64,000 nt of DNA from DAIDKA01 sp036267975 (lineage in GTDB: Bacteria; Pseudomonadota; Gammaproteobacteria; Steroidobacterales; Steroidobacteraceae), in assembly GCA_036267975.1 (NCBI GenBank), contig DATAVA010000066.1, forward strand, positions 1 through 64,000, in the 5' to 3' direction. Positions 40,202-49,050 of this stretch are shown here, piece by piece. The first letter of the stretch is position 1; the number at the start of each line of letters is the position of its first letter. The notes beneath the pieces were generated by a model. The model ran no database searches and was not told where the DNA came from. It was given only the letters and a program-made list of their open reading frames with translations. Made by a program: the position numbers and the translations under genes.

Positions 40202-40633
40202 ATGTCAATGTCAGTAGGCGAAGCCGGCGACGGCGAAGCGATGTGCGACATCAACACCACGCCGTTGATCGACGTGATGCTGGTGCTCGTCGTCATGTTG
40301 ATCCTCACACTGCCCGTCATGAACCATGCCGTGAAGCTGGACATGCCGAATCCCAATGCTCCGCCTCCACCCCCGCAGCAGGTTCAGCCGGAGACCGTCG
40401 ATCTCGAGATCTACTCCGATGGCACGATCGTCTGGGACGGCAACACGGTTCCCAACATGCGTACTTTGGAAGGTTATTTCCAGAGTGATGCGGTGAAGGA
40501 TCCGCAGCCGGAAATTCATCTGCGGCCTGATCGGCGCGCCAAGTATGACGTGGTCGCAAAGGTGCTGGCCGCCGCGCAGCGCAACCACATGAGGAAGATC
40601 GGTTTCGTCAATGTGGCTGAGTTCAGTCAGTAA
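40202..40633 (+). CDS. exbD: Biopolymer transporter ExbD (second copy)
   Basis: A 143-residue ExbD paralogue with the same layout: Asp24 in TTPLIDVMLVLVVMLILTLP, then a periplasmic domain with HLRPDRRAKYDVVAKVLAAAQ. It differs from the first copy mainly in the linker, which has a Pro-rich MPNPNAPPPPPQQ. In Xanthomonas, exbD2 is needed for only some TonB-dependent processes, so the two copies may be specialised. GGAGAT upstream gives a good ribosome site. Confidence 0.94.
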   Translation: MSMSVGEAGDGEAMCDINTTPLIDVMLVLVVMLILTLPVMNHAVKLDMPNPNAPPPPPQQVQPETVDLEIYSDGTIVWDGNTVPNMRTLEGYFQSDAVKDPQPEIHLRPDRRAKYDVVAKVLAAAQRNHMRKIGFVNVAEFSQ

Positions 40634-40653
40634 TTCATCTGGTTATAGAACAT

Positions 40654-41892
40654 ATGAACAAAGTATCGAAAATTGCCCTGGCCGCGGCCGTGGCAGTTGG
40701 TCTCGGAAGTGCAATGTCCGTGCTGGCGGAAGACTCTCCGCCGCCCAAGGCACAGGTCAGCATCGCCGCTGGCAAGGATCTGAAGGCGGCGAACCAGGCG
40801 GTGCAGGACAAGAAGTACGAGGAAGCCATTACGTACCTGGACAAGGTCAAGGCCAACCCCAAGAAAAACGAGTACGACGAGTACGTCGTGAACGAGCTGT
40901 CCGTCAATGCCTACGCCGGGCTGAAGCGCTATCCAGAGGCCGACGCGGCACTGGAAAATATCATCGCCTCGAGGTTCATGCCGCCCGATGAGCTGAAAAA
41001 GCGCGTCATCACGGCGGCGATCCTGAACAACCAGCTGATGAATTACGACAAGGCCATCCAGTACGGCACCCGGGCCATCCGCGATGGCTACGGAACGCCT
41101 CAGGTGCAGTTGGTGGTTGCTCAGGCCTACTATCTGAAGAAGGATTACAAGGGCACCGAGAAGTTCGTTCATGGCATGGTCGACGACCAGATCAAGGCGG
41201 GCCAGTCGCCGAGCGAGGAAGTCCTGCGGATGGGCTATGACTCCTCCACCAAACTGGATGATGACGCGGGCCAGACACACTACCTCGAATTGCTGGTGAC
41301 CTACCATCCGATGCCGGATTACTGGTCGAATCTGATGGACACCCTGTACCACGGCAAGCTGAGCGACAAGGAGCTGCTGCAGGTCTACCGGCTGTCGGCC
41401 GATGTCGGCGTCCTCAAGCGTGGCGCGGACTATGCTGAAATGGCACAGCTGGCACTGGCCACCGGATCACCGGGTGAGGCTGTTGCGGTGTTGAACAAGG
41501 GTTTTGCCGCCAACGCATTTACCGACAAGGCCGATCAGAACCGCAACACGCACCTGCTGGACTCGGCCAAGAAACAGGCGGCGACCGATCAGCCGACCTT
41601 GGCCAAGACCGAGGCGGACGCGGGCAATGCCGCCACCGGCGACAAGCTGGTGGGTGTGGGTATCGGCTACTTCGGTTACGGTGATTACGCCAAGGCAACC
41701 AAAGATATTTCGGCGGGCCTGGCCAAAGGCACCACGACGGCGGATGCGAGCGATGCCCGACTGTTGCTGGGTATTGCCCAGTTGAAGTCCGGCGACAAGG
41801 ACGCAGCAGTGAAGACTTTCAAGATGGTCAAGGGTGATCCGGTGCTGGTGCGTCTGGCCGACCTGTGGACCCTGCACGCGCGGGCCGGCTGA
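40654..41892 (+). CDS. Periplasmic TPR-repeat protein of the TonB cluster
   Basis: 412 residues. A signal peptide (1-25, MSVLA|ED) is followed by tetratricopeptide-like helix repeats, e.g. AANQAVQDKKYEEAITYLDKVK and LNNQLMNYDKAIQYGTRAIRDG. Repeats continue through KRGADYAEMAQLALATGSPGEAVAVLNKG to the C-terminus (GYFGYGDYAKATKDISAGL). TPR proteins in TonB clusters (e.g. TtpC in Vibrio) are required for TonB2 energy transduction, so a structural or regulatory role in this TonB system is plausible. It is preceded by a 20-base gap after the second exbD and lacks an obvious catalytic motif. Confidence 0.78.
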   Translation: MNKVSKIALAAAVAVGLGSAMSVLAEDSPPPKAQVSIAAGKDLKAANQAVQDKKYEEAITYLDKVKANPKKNEYDEYVVNELSVNAYAGLKRYPEADAALENIIASRFMPPDELKKRVITAAILNNQLMNYDKAIQYGTRAIRDGYGTPQVQLVVAQAYYLKKDYKGTEKFVHGMVDDQIKAGQSPSEEVLRMGYDSSTKLDDDAGQTHYLELLVTYHPMPDYWSNLMDTLYHGKLSDKELLQVYRLSADVGVLKRGADYAEMAQLALATGSPGEAVAVLNKGFAANAFTDKADQNRNTHLLDSAKKQAATDQPTLAKTEADAGNAATGDKLVGVGIGYFGYGDYAKATKDISAGLAKGTTTADASDARLLLGIAQLKSGDKDAAVKTFKMVKGDPVLVRLADLWTLHARAG

Positions 41893-41903
41893 GAGTCGCA
41901 CAC

Positions 41904-42386
41904 ATGACCATTAAAGCTGGCGAGCGGATGCCCTCCGGGACCTTCAAGGCGGCCACGGCCGACGGTCGTCGCGACCTGACCACCGAGGAGCTGTTCAAGG
42001 GCAAGAAGGTGGTCCTGTTCGCCGTACCCGGCGCGTTCACACCCACCTGCGATGCCAAGCATTTGCCCGGATTCGTGCAGCTGGCGGATCAGATCAAGGC
42101 GAAGGGCGTGGATACCATTGCCTGTTTCGCCGTGAACGATGTGTTCGTCATGGGCGCCTGGGGCAAGCACTCCAATGTCGGCGACAAGGTCCTGATGCTC
42201 GCTGACGGCAACGGTGACTATGCCCGTGCGCTCGGACTGGTCCTGGATGGACGTGGCTTCGGCATGGGCGAGCGCAGTCAGCGCTTTGCCATCATCGTCG
42301 AGGATGGCGTTGCCCGGCAGGTGTTCGTGGAGGCGGGCGGGGAGTTCAAGGTTTCCTCCGCCGAGCACGTGCTGGCCGCGCTGTAA
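41904..42386 (+). CDS. Peroxiredoxin of the Prx5/AhpE-like type
   Basis: Thiol peroxidase of 160 residues. The peroxidatic cysteine is Cys49 in the motif PGAFTPTCDAKHLPGF, the Prx5-type PxxxTxxC. An AVNDVFVMGAWGK and a C-terminal VEDGVARQVFVE are also Prx5-like. It has no second conserved cysteine in the usual Prx5 place, so it is probably one-Cys or depends on glutathione/glutaredoxin. The ATG was chosen at 41904, 11 bases after the TPR gene. It ends one base before the convergent etfA stop. Confidence 0.88.
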   Translation: MTIKAGERMPSGTFKAATADGRRDLTTEELFKGKKVVLFAVPGAFTPTCDAKHLPGFVQLADQIKAKGVDTIACFAVNDVFVMGAWGKHSNVGDKVLMLADGNGDYARALGLVLDGRGFGMGERSQRFAIIVEDGVARQVFVEAGGEFKVSSAEHVLAAL

Positions 42387-42387
42387 G

Positions 42388-43329
42388 CTATTTCAGCAGC
42401 CTGCCCAGCTCCGGAACGATCTCGAACAGATCGCCGACCAGACCGTAGTCCGCCACCTCAAATATGGGTGCCTCGGGGTCCTTGTTGATGGCGACGATGG
42501 TGCGGGCGTCCTTGATGCCGGTGAGATGCTGGATCGCGCCGGAAATGCCAATCGCGATATACAGCTCCGGGGCGATGATCTTGCCGGTCTGGCCGACCTG
42601 CAGCTCATTGGGCGCAAACCCTGCATCGACGGCGGCCCGCGAGGCGCCGACCGCGGCACCCAGCTTGTCCGCCAGGGTAAACATGAGCTTGAACCCTTCG
42701 GCGCTGCCCAGCGCACGTCCCCCCGATACGACCCGCCGCGCGGTCTGCAGGTCGGGGCGGTCCGAGCTGGGCGCCGAGACGGACACAAAGCGGGTGTGGG
42801 TGGGCAGGGTGATGGCGGGGGTCACCGCCTCGATTGGGGCGCTGCCGGCACTGGCGGCTGCCGCAAACGAGGCGGTGCGCACCGTTGCCACGATCTGTAC
42901 CCCAGCGGCCACCTCGACCGTGACAATGGCGTTGCCCGCATAGACGGGCCGCCGGAAGCGCGTGGCGCTCTCGATGGCCATGACATCACTGATCTGTGGC
43001 GCGCCCAGCAACGCGGCGATCCGCGGCATCAGGTCCTTGCCGAAGGTCGTGGCGGGTCCCAGCACGTGGGAGAAATCCTTGGCCAGGGCGGCTACCTGCG
43101 GCGCCAGTACGGCGGCCATCGGATGTTCGTTGGCGGGGTTCGCGACGGCCAGCACCTGTGCGACCCCGGTGAGTGCCGCCGCCTGCGCCGCGACGGCAGC
43201 CGGATCGCGGGCCAGCACGACCACCGTGACGGAGGCACCGGCCAGGGCGGCCGCGCAGGTCACGCACTTGGCGGTGCCGGGGTTCAGGTGCGCGCCGTCG
43301 TGTTCGGCAACGATGAGAATACGGCTCAT
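42388..43329 (-). CDS. etfA: Electron transfer flavoprotein alpha subunit
   Basis: FAD-binding subunit of ETF, which takes electrons from acyl-CoA and related dehydrogenases. 313 residues. The C-terminal FAD domain has VVSGGRALGSAEGF, LADKLGAAVGASRAAVDAGF, GQTGKIIAPELYIAIGISGAIQHL and NKDPEAPIFEVADYGLVGDL. Its ATG overlaps the etfB stop (ATGA). The convergent peroxiredoxin gene ends one base away. The partner dehydrogenases and ETF-ubiquinone oxidoreductase are not in the window. Confidence 0.96.
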   Translation of the reverse strand: MSRILIVAEHDGAHLNPGTAKCVTCAAALAGASVTVVVLARDPAAVAAQAAALTGVAQVLAVANPANEHPMAAVLAPQVAALAKDFSHVLGPATTFGKDLMPRIAALLGAPQISDVMAIESATRFRRPVYAGNAIVTVEVAAGVQIVATVRTASFAAAASAGSAPIEAVTPAITLPTHTRFVSVSAPSSDRPDLQTARRVVSGGRALGSAEGFKLMFTLADKLGAAVGASRAAVDAGFAPNELQVGQTGKIIAPELYIAIGISGAIQHLTGIKDARTIVAINKDPEAPIFEVADYGLVGDLFEIVPELGRLLK

Positions 43330-44084
43330 ACGAGCCCCTTGGCGTGCAGGGCCGCCACCAGTTCGGCGGCGTCCTTGACCATCACGCCTTTCTGGCGCTG
43401 CGGTGGCGATTCAAAACGAACCACCGAGGTCTTGGGGGTGAGTGCGACCCCGAGGCTTGTCACCGGCAGGATCTCCAGCGGCTTCTTCTTCGCCTTCATG
43501 ATGTCCGGCAGTTTCACGTAGCGCGGCTCATTCAGGCGCAGGTCCGTAGTCAGTACCGCGGGCAGATCGACTTCGAGCGTCTCCAGTCCCGCATCGACTT
43601 CACGCGTCACCCGGGCCGTGTCACCCGTCAGTTCGACCTTGGAGGCGAACGTGGCCTGCGGTCGATCCCACAACGCGGCCAGGATCTGACCCGTCTGGCT
43701 GTTGTCATCATCGATGGCCTGCTTGCCGAGAATGACCAGCATAGGTTGCTCGCGCTCCACCAGTTTCAGCAGCACGTTGGCGGCCGCCAGCGGCTCCAGC
43801 GGCGTGCCGCCGCCCGGCGCTTCCACGAGTATGCCGCGGTCGGCGCCCATCGCCAGTGCCGTGCGCAGCTGCTGCTGGGCGTCGCTGGTACCGATGCTGA
43901 CGGCAATCACTTCCTCGGCCGCGCCGCGCTCACGCATGCGCAGCGCCTCTTCGAGGGCGATTTCGTCAAACGGATTGATGCTCATTTTCACGCCATCCGT
44001 GACGATGCCGGTGCCGTCGGGCTTCAGACGGATGCGTACGTTGTAGTCCACGACCCGTTTGATTCCGACCAGGATGCGTCTCAT
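43326..44084 (-). CDS. etfB: Electron transfer flavoprotein beta subunit
   Basis: AMP-binding subunit of ETF. 252 residues from the ATG at 44084. Motifs: RRILVGIKRVVDYNVRIRLKPDGTG, MSINPFDEIALEEALR, and VILGKQAIDDDNSQTGQILAA. The C-terminal KKPLEI matches the recognition-loop/methylated-Lys area of EtfB. The frame extends upstream to 44240 but that sequence belongs to the IclR gene. It starts 10 bases after the IclR stop, with GGAG in between, so the three genes form one operon. Confidence 0.96.
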   Translation of the reverse strand: MRRILVGIKRVVDYNVRIRLKPDGTGIVTDGVKMSINPFDEIALEEALRMRERGAAEEVIAVSIGTSDAQQQLRTALAMGADRGILVEAPGGGTPLEPLAAANVLLKLVEREQPMLVILGKQAIDDDNSQTGQILAALWDRPQATFASKVELTGDTARVTREVDAGLETLEVDLPAVLTTDLRLNEPRYVKLPDIMKAKKKPLEILPVTSLGVALTPKTSVVRFESPPQRQKGVMVKDAAELVAALHAKGLV

Positions 44085-44094
44085 GGCCGGCTCC

Positions 44095-44877
44095 TCATAC
44101 AGGGGGATGCGCGGCGCTGAAGCGCTGGCGAATGACGTTTGCCGTGTCGAACAGCTTCGGGACGAAGCGCTCCACGGCCAGTCGCAGTGGCACGGCGCTG
44201 GCGGAGAAACGCACGGCAATGGTGGCGAGAACCCGCTCACCGATCAGGACCGGCACGGACATCGCCACTTCCTCGGAAATCCGCCGGGTGCGCACCGAAG
44301 TCGCGTAGCCAAGCTCGCGGGTTTCCTCGAGGATCTTTTCGACCTCGGGGCGGCTGCGGGCGAGCTTGTCCTCCTCGCGGGTGGAGCGGCTGAGGATATC
44401 CAGCAGCGCATCGCGATGTTCGGCCTGGCAGAAGGCCAGGTACACGCGCCCCGATGCGCTCATCAGCAGGGGCAGGCGGAAGCCGGCGTTGAAGCGCTCC
44501 ACCGCCAGGGGACTGGCGTGATCGGTGGTGTCACGGATCAGCATGGAGGTCCCCGAGGGCGACAACAGCGTCACCGGCCACACGATATCCCGGCACAGCT
44601 CATTGATGCAGGGCCGGCCGATCTGGGTTATCCAGTCCTCATCATCGAAACCATCCGCCAGGCTGCGCACCATCAGTGTCAGGCGGTAGCGGTCATCGGC
44701 AAGGTCGCGGTAGACATACCCCGCCTCGCGCAAGGTCTCCAGAATGCGGTAAGTGGTGGTACGGGGCAGCTTGATCTCGCCGGTAACTTCGGAGACCGTG
44801 GCGCCATTACGACGGTTGAGTACTGACAGTGTCTCGAGGCCGCGAATCAGGGCGCGTATGGGGCGTGTCGAATCCAT
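44095..44877 (-). CDS. IclR-family transcriptional regulator
   Basis: 260 residues. An N-terminal winged helix-turn-helix has RALIRGLETLSVLNRRNGATVSEVTGE, IKLPRTTTYRILETLREAGYVYRD (recognition helix about residues 35-55). The IclR effector domain follows (about 80-250; LLSPSGTSMLIRDTT and LPLLMSASGRVYLAFC). The wording is closest to MhpR-like regulators. The long open frame extending to 46176 is antisense to the aminotransferase gene and was not used. It is the first gene of an iclR-etfB-etfA operon. No aromatic or acyl-CoA catabolic gene lies nearby to suggest the effector. Confidence 0.9.
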   Translation of the reverse strand: MDSTRPIRALIRGLETLSVLNRRNGATVSEVTGEIKLPRTTTYRILETLREAGYVYRDLADDRYRLTLMVRSLADGFDDEDWITQIGRPCINELCRDIVWPVTLLSPSGTSMLIRDTTDHASPLAVERFNAGFRLPLLMSASGRVYLAFCQAEHRDALLDILSRSTREEDKLARSRPEVEKILEETRELGYATSVRTRRISEEVAMSVPVLIGERVLATIAVRFSASAVPLRLAVERFVPKLFDTANVIRQRFSAAHPPV

Positions 44878-45021
44878 GAGACTGAAATACCTGCAGGTGA
44901 AAACTCGCCGAGGGCGCGAAGTGTAGGAAGCGTAGCGCCCGCTGTCCAACCCCATGGTGGCGTTGCCGTTTGGAGACATGCGTCCGTGCATCGCCCGCCC
45001 GAAAACGCTATTCTCCGCGGT

Positions 45022-46314
45022 ATGACCCAGAACCCAACACCCCCCCCGGTTACCACCATCCGCCCCAGTGAGGGCCTGCGCCACGTCCGTTACGAGATTC
45101 GGGGCAAGCTCGCCCGCCGGGCGCATGAAATGGAGCGCCAGGGGTACGAGATCGTCTCGCTGAACATCGGCAATCCCGGCGCGTTCGGTTTCCGGACACC
45201 CGAAATCCTGCGGCTGGCGATGATCGAGAACCTGGCCAATTCTGAAGGCTATTCGCACCAGAAGGGGATCTTTCCGGCGCGCGAAGCGATTGTCATGCAC
45301 CAGCAGGCGCGTGGCGTTCAGGGCGTGACCGTGGATGACGTGTTCATTGGCAATGGCGTGAGCGAACTGATCGATCTGGTGCTGCGCGCGCTGCTGAACG
45401 AGGGCGACGAGGTCCTCGTGCCAAGCCCCGACTATCCGTTGTGGACGGCGGCGGTAACCCTCAATCGCGGGCGCGCCGTGCACTATCCGTGTCACCCGGA
45501 AAACGGCTTCGTGCCCGATCCGCAGGCGATCGAAGCCATGATCACGCCGCGCACCCGCGCCATTGTCGTGATCAATCCGAACAATCCCACCGGCGCGGTG
45601 TACCCGCGGGCCGTGCTGGAGCAGATCGCCGCGCTCGCCGAGCGCCACGGCCTGGTGGTCTTCACCGACGAGATCTACGACCAGATGCTGTACGACGGCG
45701 CGGAGTTCGTGCCATTGGCAACGCTGGTGCGCGACACGCTGTGCGTGACGCTGTCCGGGCTGTCCAAGGTGTATCGCGCCTGTGGCTACCGGGTCGGCTG
45801 GGCAGTGTTCTCCGGGCGCCTCAAGGGCGCGGGGGAATATCTGGCGGCGCTGGAGCTGTTGAGTTCGTTGCGCCTGTGCAGCAACGTGCCGGCGCAGTGG
45901 GCCGTGCAGAGCGCACTGGGCGGGTATCAGAGCATTCGCGAGCTCATCATGCCCGGTGGGCGGCTCTACGAGTCGCGCCGTGCCATCCTCAGTGCGGTCG
46001 AACACAGCCGCTTCCTGCGCCTCGCGCCGCCGCCGGGCGCCATGTATGCCTTCATCGAGGTCGACACGGCGGAGCTGCCCGGTTTCGATGACCAGCGCTT
46101 CGCCCTGGATCTGCTCGAGCAGAAGCACGTGCTGGTGGCGCCGGGTGTAAGCTTCAACGTGCCGTACCGTACTCACTTTCGCATCACGAACCTGCCGGAT
46201 TCGGTCGTTCTACGCACCGTGTTCGCGCGCATTGAGGAAGTGCTGGCCGGGTACGCCGCCGCGCCGCGCAGCGCCGAGCAGAAGGTGGTTCGCGTCGACA
46301 AGCGCTTTGGCTGA
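45022..46314 (+). CDS. alaA: Alanine transaminase-like class I/II aminotransferase
   Basis: PLP aminotransferase of 430 residues, somewhat longer than E. coli AlaA (405). Motifs: YEIVSLNIGNPGAFGF, FIGNGVSELIDLVLRALLNEGDEVLVPSPDYPLW, IVVINPNNPTGAVY, FTDEIYDQMLYDG and the PLP-lysine region LSGLSKVYRACGYRVGW. These closely resemble the YfbQ/AlaA group, so pyruvate-to-alanine transamination is likely, though substrate is not provable by eye. The start at ATG 45022 lies 7 bases after a TATTCT -10-like box (45009-45014), so the mRNA may be leaderless. It is divergent from the iclR gene. Confidence 0.85.
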   Translation: MTQNPTPPPVTTIRPSEGLRHVRYEIRGKLARRAHEMERQGYEIVSLNIGNPGAFGFRTPEILRLAMIENLANSEGYSHQKGIFPAREAIVMHQQARGVQGVTVDDVFIGNGVSELIDLVLRALLNEGDEVLVPSPDYPLWTAAVTLNRGRAVHYPCHPENGFVPDPQAIEAMITPRTRAIVVINPNNPTGAVYPRAVLEQIAALAERHGLVVFTDEIYDQMLYDGAEFVPLATLVRDTLCVTLSGLSKVYRACGYRVGWAVFSGRLKGAGEYLAALELLSSLRLCSNVPAQWAVQSALGGYQSIRELIMPGGRLYESRRAILSAVEHSRFLRLAPPPGAMYAFIEVDTAELPGFDDQRFALDLLEQKHVLVAPGVSFNVPYRTHFRITNLPDSVVLRTVFARIEEVLAGYAAAPRSAEQKVVRVDKRFG

Positions 46315-46341
46315 AGCTCGTTAGTTCAACACGGGGTCGCG

Positions 46342-49050
46342 TTGCTGGAACTTGCGCCCCATCTCGAGGCCGCCCTCAGCGCCGGTCAGACGCTTCTCGT
46401 CCCGACGGCGCAACGCGCCGCCGCGCTGCGCCTGGGCTTCGCCGCCCAGCAGCTTGCCGCCGGCCACCGCGCCTTTCGAACCCCGGATGTCCACAGTCTG
46501 AATGGCTGGCTGCGCGGCCAGCGCCGCCTCGCTCCCGAAGGGCACCCGCTGCGCCCACTGGGCGCGAGCGAGGAGTGGCTGCTGTGGCGCGAGGCGGTGG
46601 CCGAAGCCGCAGCACGCCAGGCGCTGCCGACCGCCGCCGGATTGGCGGAAGCCGTCCGGCAGTCGGCGACGTTGCTGTTCGAATGGCGCATTGCCCCTGC
46701 GGCGCTGCTGCAGGCCGGCACGCCGGAGGCCACGCTGCTCGCCGAATCACTCGCGGCCATGGACGCACGCCTGCGCGAGCTGTCGGCAGCGGCTCCCTGG
46801 AGCGCCCTTGAGCAGCTGGCGCGCGACCCACCCGCGCGCGCTCCGGGCCTCGCCGGATTTGCGTTTCATACCCCCGCGCGGCGCGCGCTGCTGGCGGCCT
46901 GGGCGCAGCGCGGTACGGCGGCGCGCGAGTACCGTGCAGGGTTTGCGGCCGCCGCGCCGCGCATCGCGCATGCGCGGGATGCCTGCGAAGAGCTGGCCTG
47001 CGCGGCGCAGTGGTGCGCCGAGCGCCTGCGCGCAACGCCCACCGCGCGACTGCTGGTGATCGTGCCGCAGCTGCAGCGGCGCCACGGCGAGGTGCGCCGG
47101 GTATTCGATGCTGCCCTTGATCCGGGATACCTGTACCGCGGGGCGACGGCACCGGATGAGGCGGTGTTCGCGCTCGAAGGCGCAGCGCCGCTGCGCAGTT
47201 ATGCGCCCGTCAGCGACGGCCTGCGTGCACTGCAGGTGATGACGCAGGCCGTCGAACTGTCGGAACTGTCGCAATGGTTGCGCGGCGCCGGGTGGTGGCA
47301 GCCGGATGCCGCACAGCGCGCGCAGCTGGATGTGTGGCTGCGTGGTGTGGTGCCCCCGCGGCTGAACGCGCGCCAGCTGTTGCAGGCGTTGCGTGCCGCA
47401 CCGCCGGCGCTGCTCGCGCCTGCGGATGCGGTTGCCGCACTCATCACGCGGGCGCTCGATGCGCTCGGCGGATCGCGCGCGACGCTTGGGCAGTGGAGCG
47501 AGCGTTTTGGCCGGGTGCTGGCGCTGCTAGGGCTCACCGCGCACGCAGCCCGGCAGCGCCGCAGTCACACCCAGCAGGTACTGCAGCGCCTCGATGAGTT
47601 GCTTCAGGAGTGCGCCGCGCTGCCCGCCGCACTCGGTCAGTTCAATGCGGTTGAGGCCCTGACGCTGTTCGCGCAATTGCTGACGCGCGCGCGCTTCGAG
47701 CCGGCGAGCGGCGATGCAGCCGTCACCCTCACCGCATCCTTCGCCGATCCGATCCTGCGCTATGACGGCATCTGGGTCAGTGGGCTGCATGCCGGCGCGA
47801 TACCGGCGCCTGCCGTCTTTGATCCCTTCATTCCGGCAGCGCTGCAGCGCCAGGCCGGAATCGTCGCGGCCGATGCCGGCGCGCTGGTCGAGCAGGCGCA
47901 GCAGGCGCTGGCAACGCTGGCGCGCAGCAGCCGCGAGTTCATCGTCAGCGCTCCGGCGCACGCCGAGGATCAGGAACTCGCGCCTTCACCGCTGCTCGCG
48001 CCCTATGCGCAACACCCCTTTGGAACCCCATCCGGATTCGGCGCCGAACCGGCGCGCATCATCCGCGCGGCGCGCCGGGTCGAGCGCTATGAAGACGAGC
48101 CGGGCCTCGCCTGGCCTGCCGCGGTACCGTTACCGGCGGGGACGCGGGCGCTCGAACTGCAAAGCCGCTGTCCGTTTCGCGCTTATGCGCAACTGCGCCT
48201 CGGCGCAGATGCTCTGGAGTCACCGCTGCCGGGAATCACGGCGCGCGAGCGCGGCCGCCTGCTGCATCGGGCGCTGGAACTGCTGTGGCAAAGATTGGGT
48301 GACTCTGCGGCACTGGCCGTCGCGCGTGCCGATGCCAGCCTCGAGCTTCACATCGAAGCGTGCACTGCCCAGGCCGCCGACGAAATTCTGCACGGCGCCG
48401 ACCCGGACGGCGCCGCAGACGAGGCGTTTTCCGGCGCCGCGGACGCCACCGGCCTGCTCGAATTGCGGCGCGCGGCCATCAGCCGCGAACTGGGACGCGC
48501 CGGACGGGTGATTCGCTCGCTGTGCGCGCTCGAGGCCACGCGCGCGCCGTTCGCTATCCAGGAACTGGAGACGGCCCATCGCCTCGCGATCGGCGGGGCG
48601 CTCATCGACGTCCGCATCGATCGTGTGGACCGGCTGGAGGATGGCAGCCACGCGATCCTCGACTACAAATCAGGCCGTGCCGTGAGTGCGGACTGGGATG
48701 TCGAACGCACGACGCACCCGCAGTTGCTGGTGTATCTGCAGGCGGCCGGCGTGCCGGTCAGCGCACTGGCCGTCGCACACCTGGATCCGAAGGCCGTGGT
48801 GTTCAAGGGCATCGGGGATCAGGACAGCCGCTTGCCGGGGGTGAATGCGGCAGAGGATTGGACCACGCAATTGGCGGGGTGGCGCCAGCAGGTGGCGCGA
48901 CTGGCGGGGGATTTTGTGCGCGGGCAGGCCCGCGTTGATCCCATGGACGGCGCCTGTGACTACTGCCACCTGCACGCTTTCTGCCGCATCGCCGACATCG
49001 CGGCCTGCGGCGAGGATCCTGATGAGGAAGATAACGGTGCCGCGCCATGA
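46342..49050 (+). CDS. AddB-like PD-(D/E)XK nuclease (TIGR03623-like DNA repair protein)
   Basis: 902 residues, a probable subunit of a RecBCD/AddAB-like end-processing complex. There is no Walker A motif at the N-terminus (LLVPTAQRAAALRLGF), unlike B. subtilis AddB. The C-terminus holds a PD-(D/E)XK nuclease: GRLLHRALELLW, LIDVRIDRVDRLEDGSHAILDYKSG. Four cysteines (610, 872, 875, 881) in the AddB spacing C...CxxCx5C are expected to bind a [4Fe-4S] cluster. This matches the 'probable DNA repair protein' family TIGR03623. The start is a TTG with no earlier start in the frame. Its stop overlaps the ATG of the helicase gene (ATGA). Confidence 0.85.
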   Translation: MLELAPHLEAALSAGQTLLVPTAQRAAALRLGFAAQQLAAGHRAFRTPDVHSLNGWLRGQRRLAPEGHPLRPLGASEEWLLWREAVAEAAARQALPTAAGLAEAVRQSATLLFEWRIAPAALLQAGTPEATLLAESLAAMDARLRELSAAAPWSALEQLARDPPARAPGLAGFAFHTPARRALLAAWAQRGTAAREYRAGFAAAAPRIAHARDACEELACAAQWCAERLRATPTARLLVIVPQLQRRHGEVRRVFDAALDPGYLYRGATAPDEAVFALEGAAPLRSYAPVSDGLRALQVMTQAVELSELSQWLRGAGWWQPDAAQRAQLDVWLRGVVPPRLNARQLLQALRAAPPALLAPADAVAALITRALDALGGSRATLGQWSERFGRVLALLGLTAHAARQRRSHTQQVLQRLDELLQECAALPAALGQFNAVEALTLFAQLLTRARFEPASGDAAVTLTASFADPILRYDGIWVSGLHAGAIPAPAVFDPFIPAALQRQAGIVAADAGALVEQAQQALATLARSSREFIVSAPAHAEDQELAPSPLLAPYAQHPFGTPSGFGAEPARIIRAARRVERYEDEPGLAWPAAVPLPAGTRALELQSRCPFRAYAQLRLGADALESPLPGITARERGRLLHRALELLWQRLGDSAALAVARADASLELHIEACTAQAADEILHGADPDGAADEAFSGAADATGLLELRRAAISRELGRAGRVIRSLCALEATRAPFAIQELETAHRLAIGGALIDVRIDRVDRLEDGSHAILDYKSGRAVSADWDVERTTHPQLLVYLQAAGVPVSALAVAHLDPKAVVFKGIGDQDSRLPGVNAAEDWTTQLAGWRQQVARLAGDFVRGQARVDPMDGACDYCHLHAFCRIADIAACGEDPDEEDNGAAP

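Noticed and set aside
44095..46176. A 693-codon minus-strand open frame
   Set aside because: Only the last 260 codons are an IclR regulator; the rest is antisense to the aminotransferase gene and has no family-like sequence.
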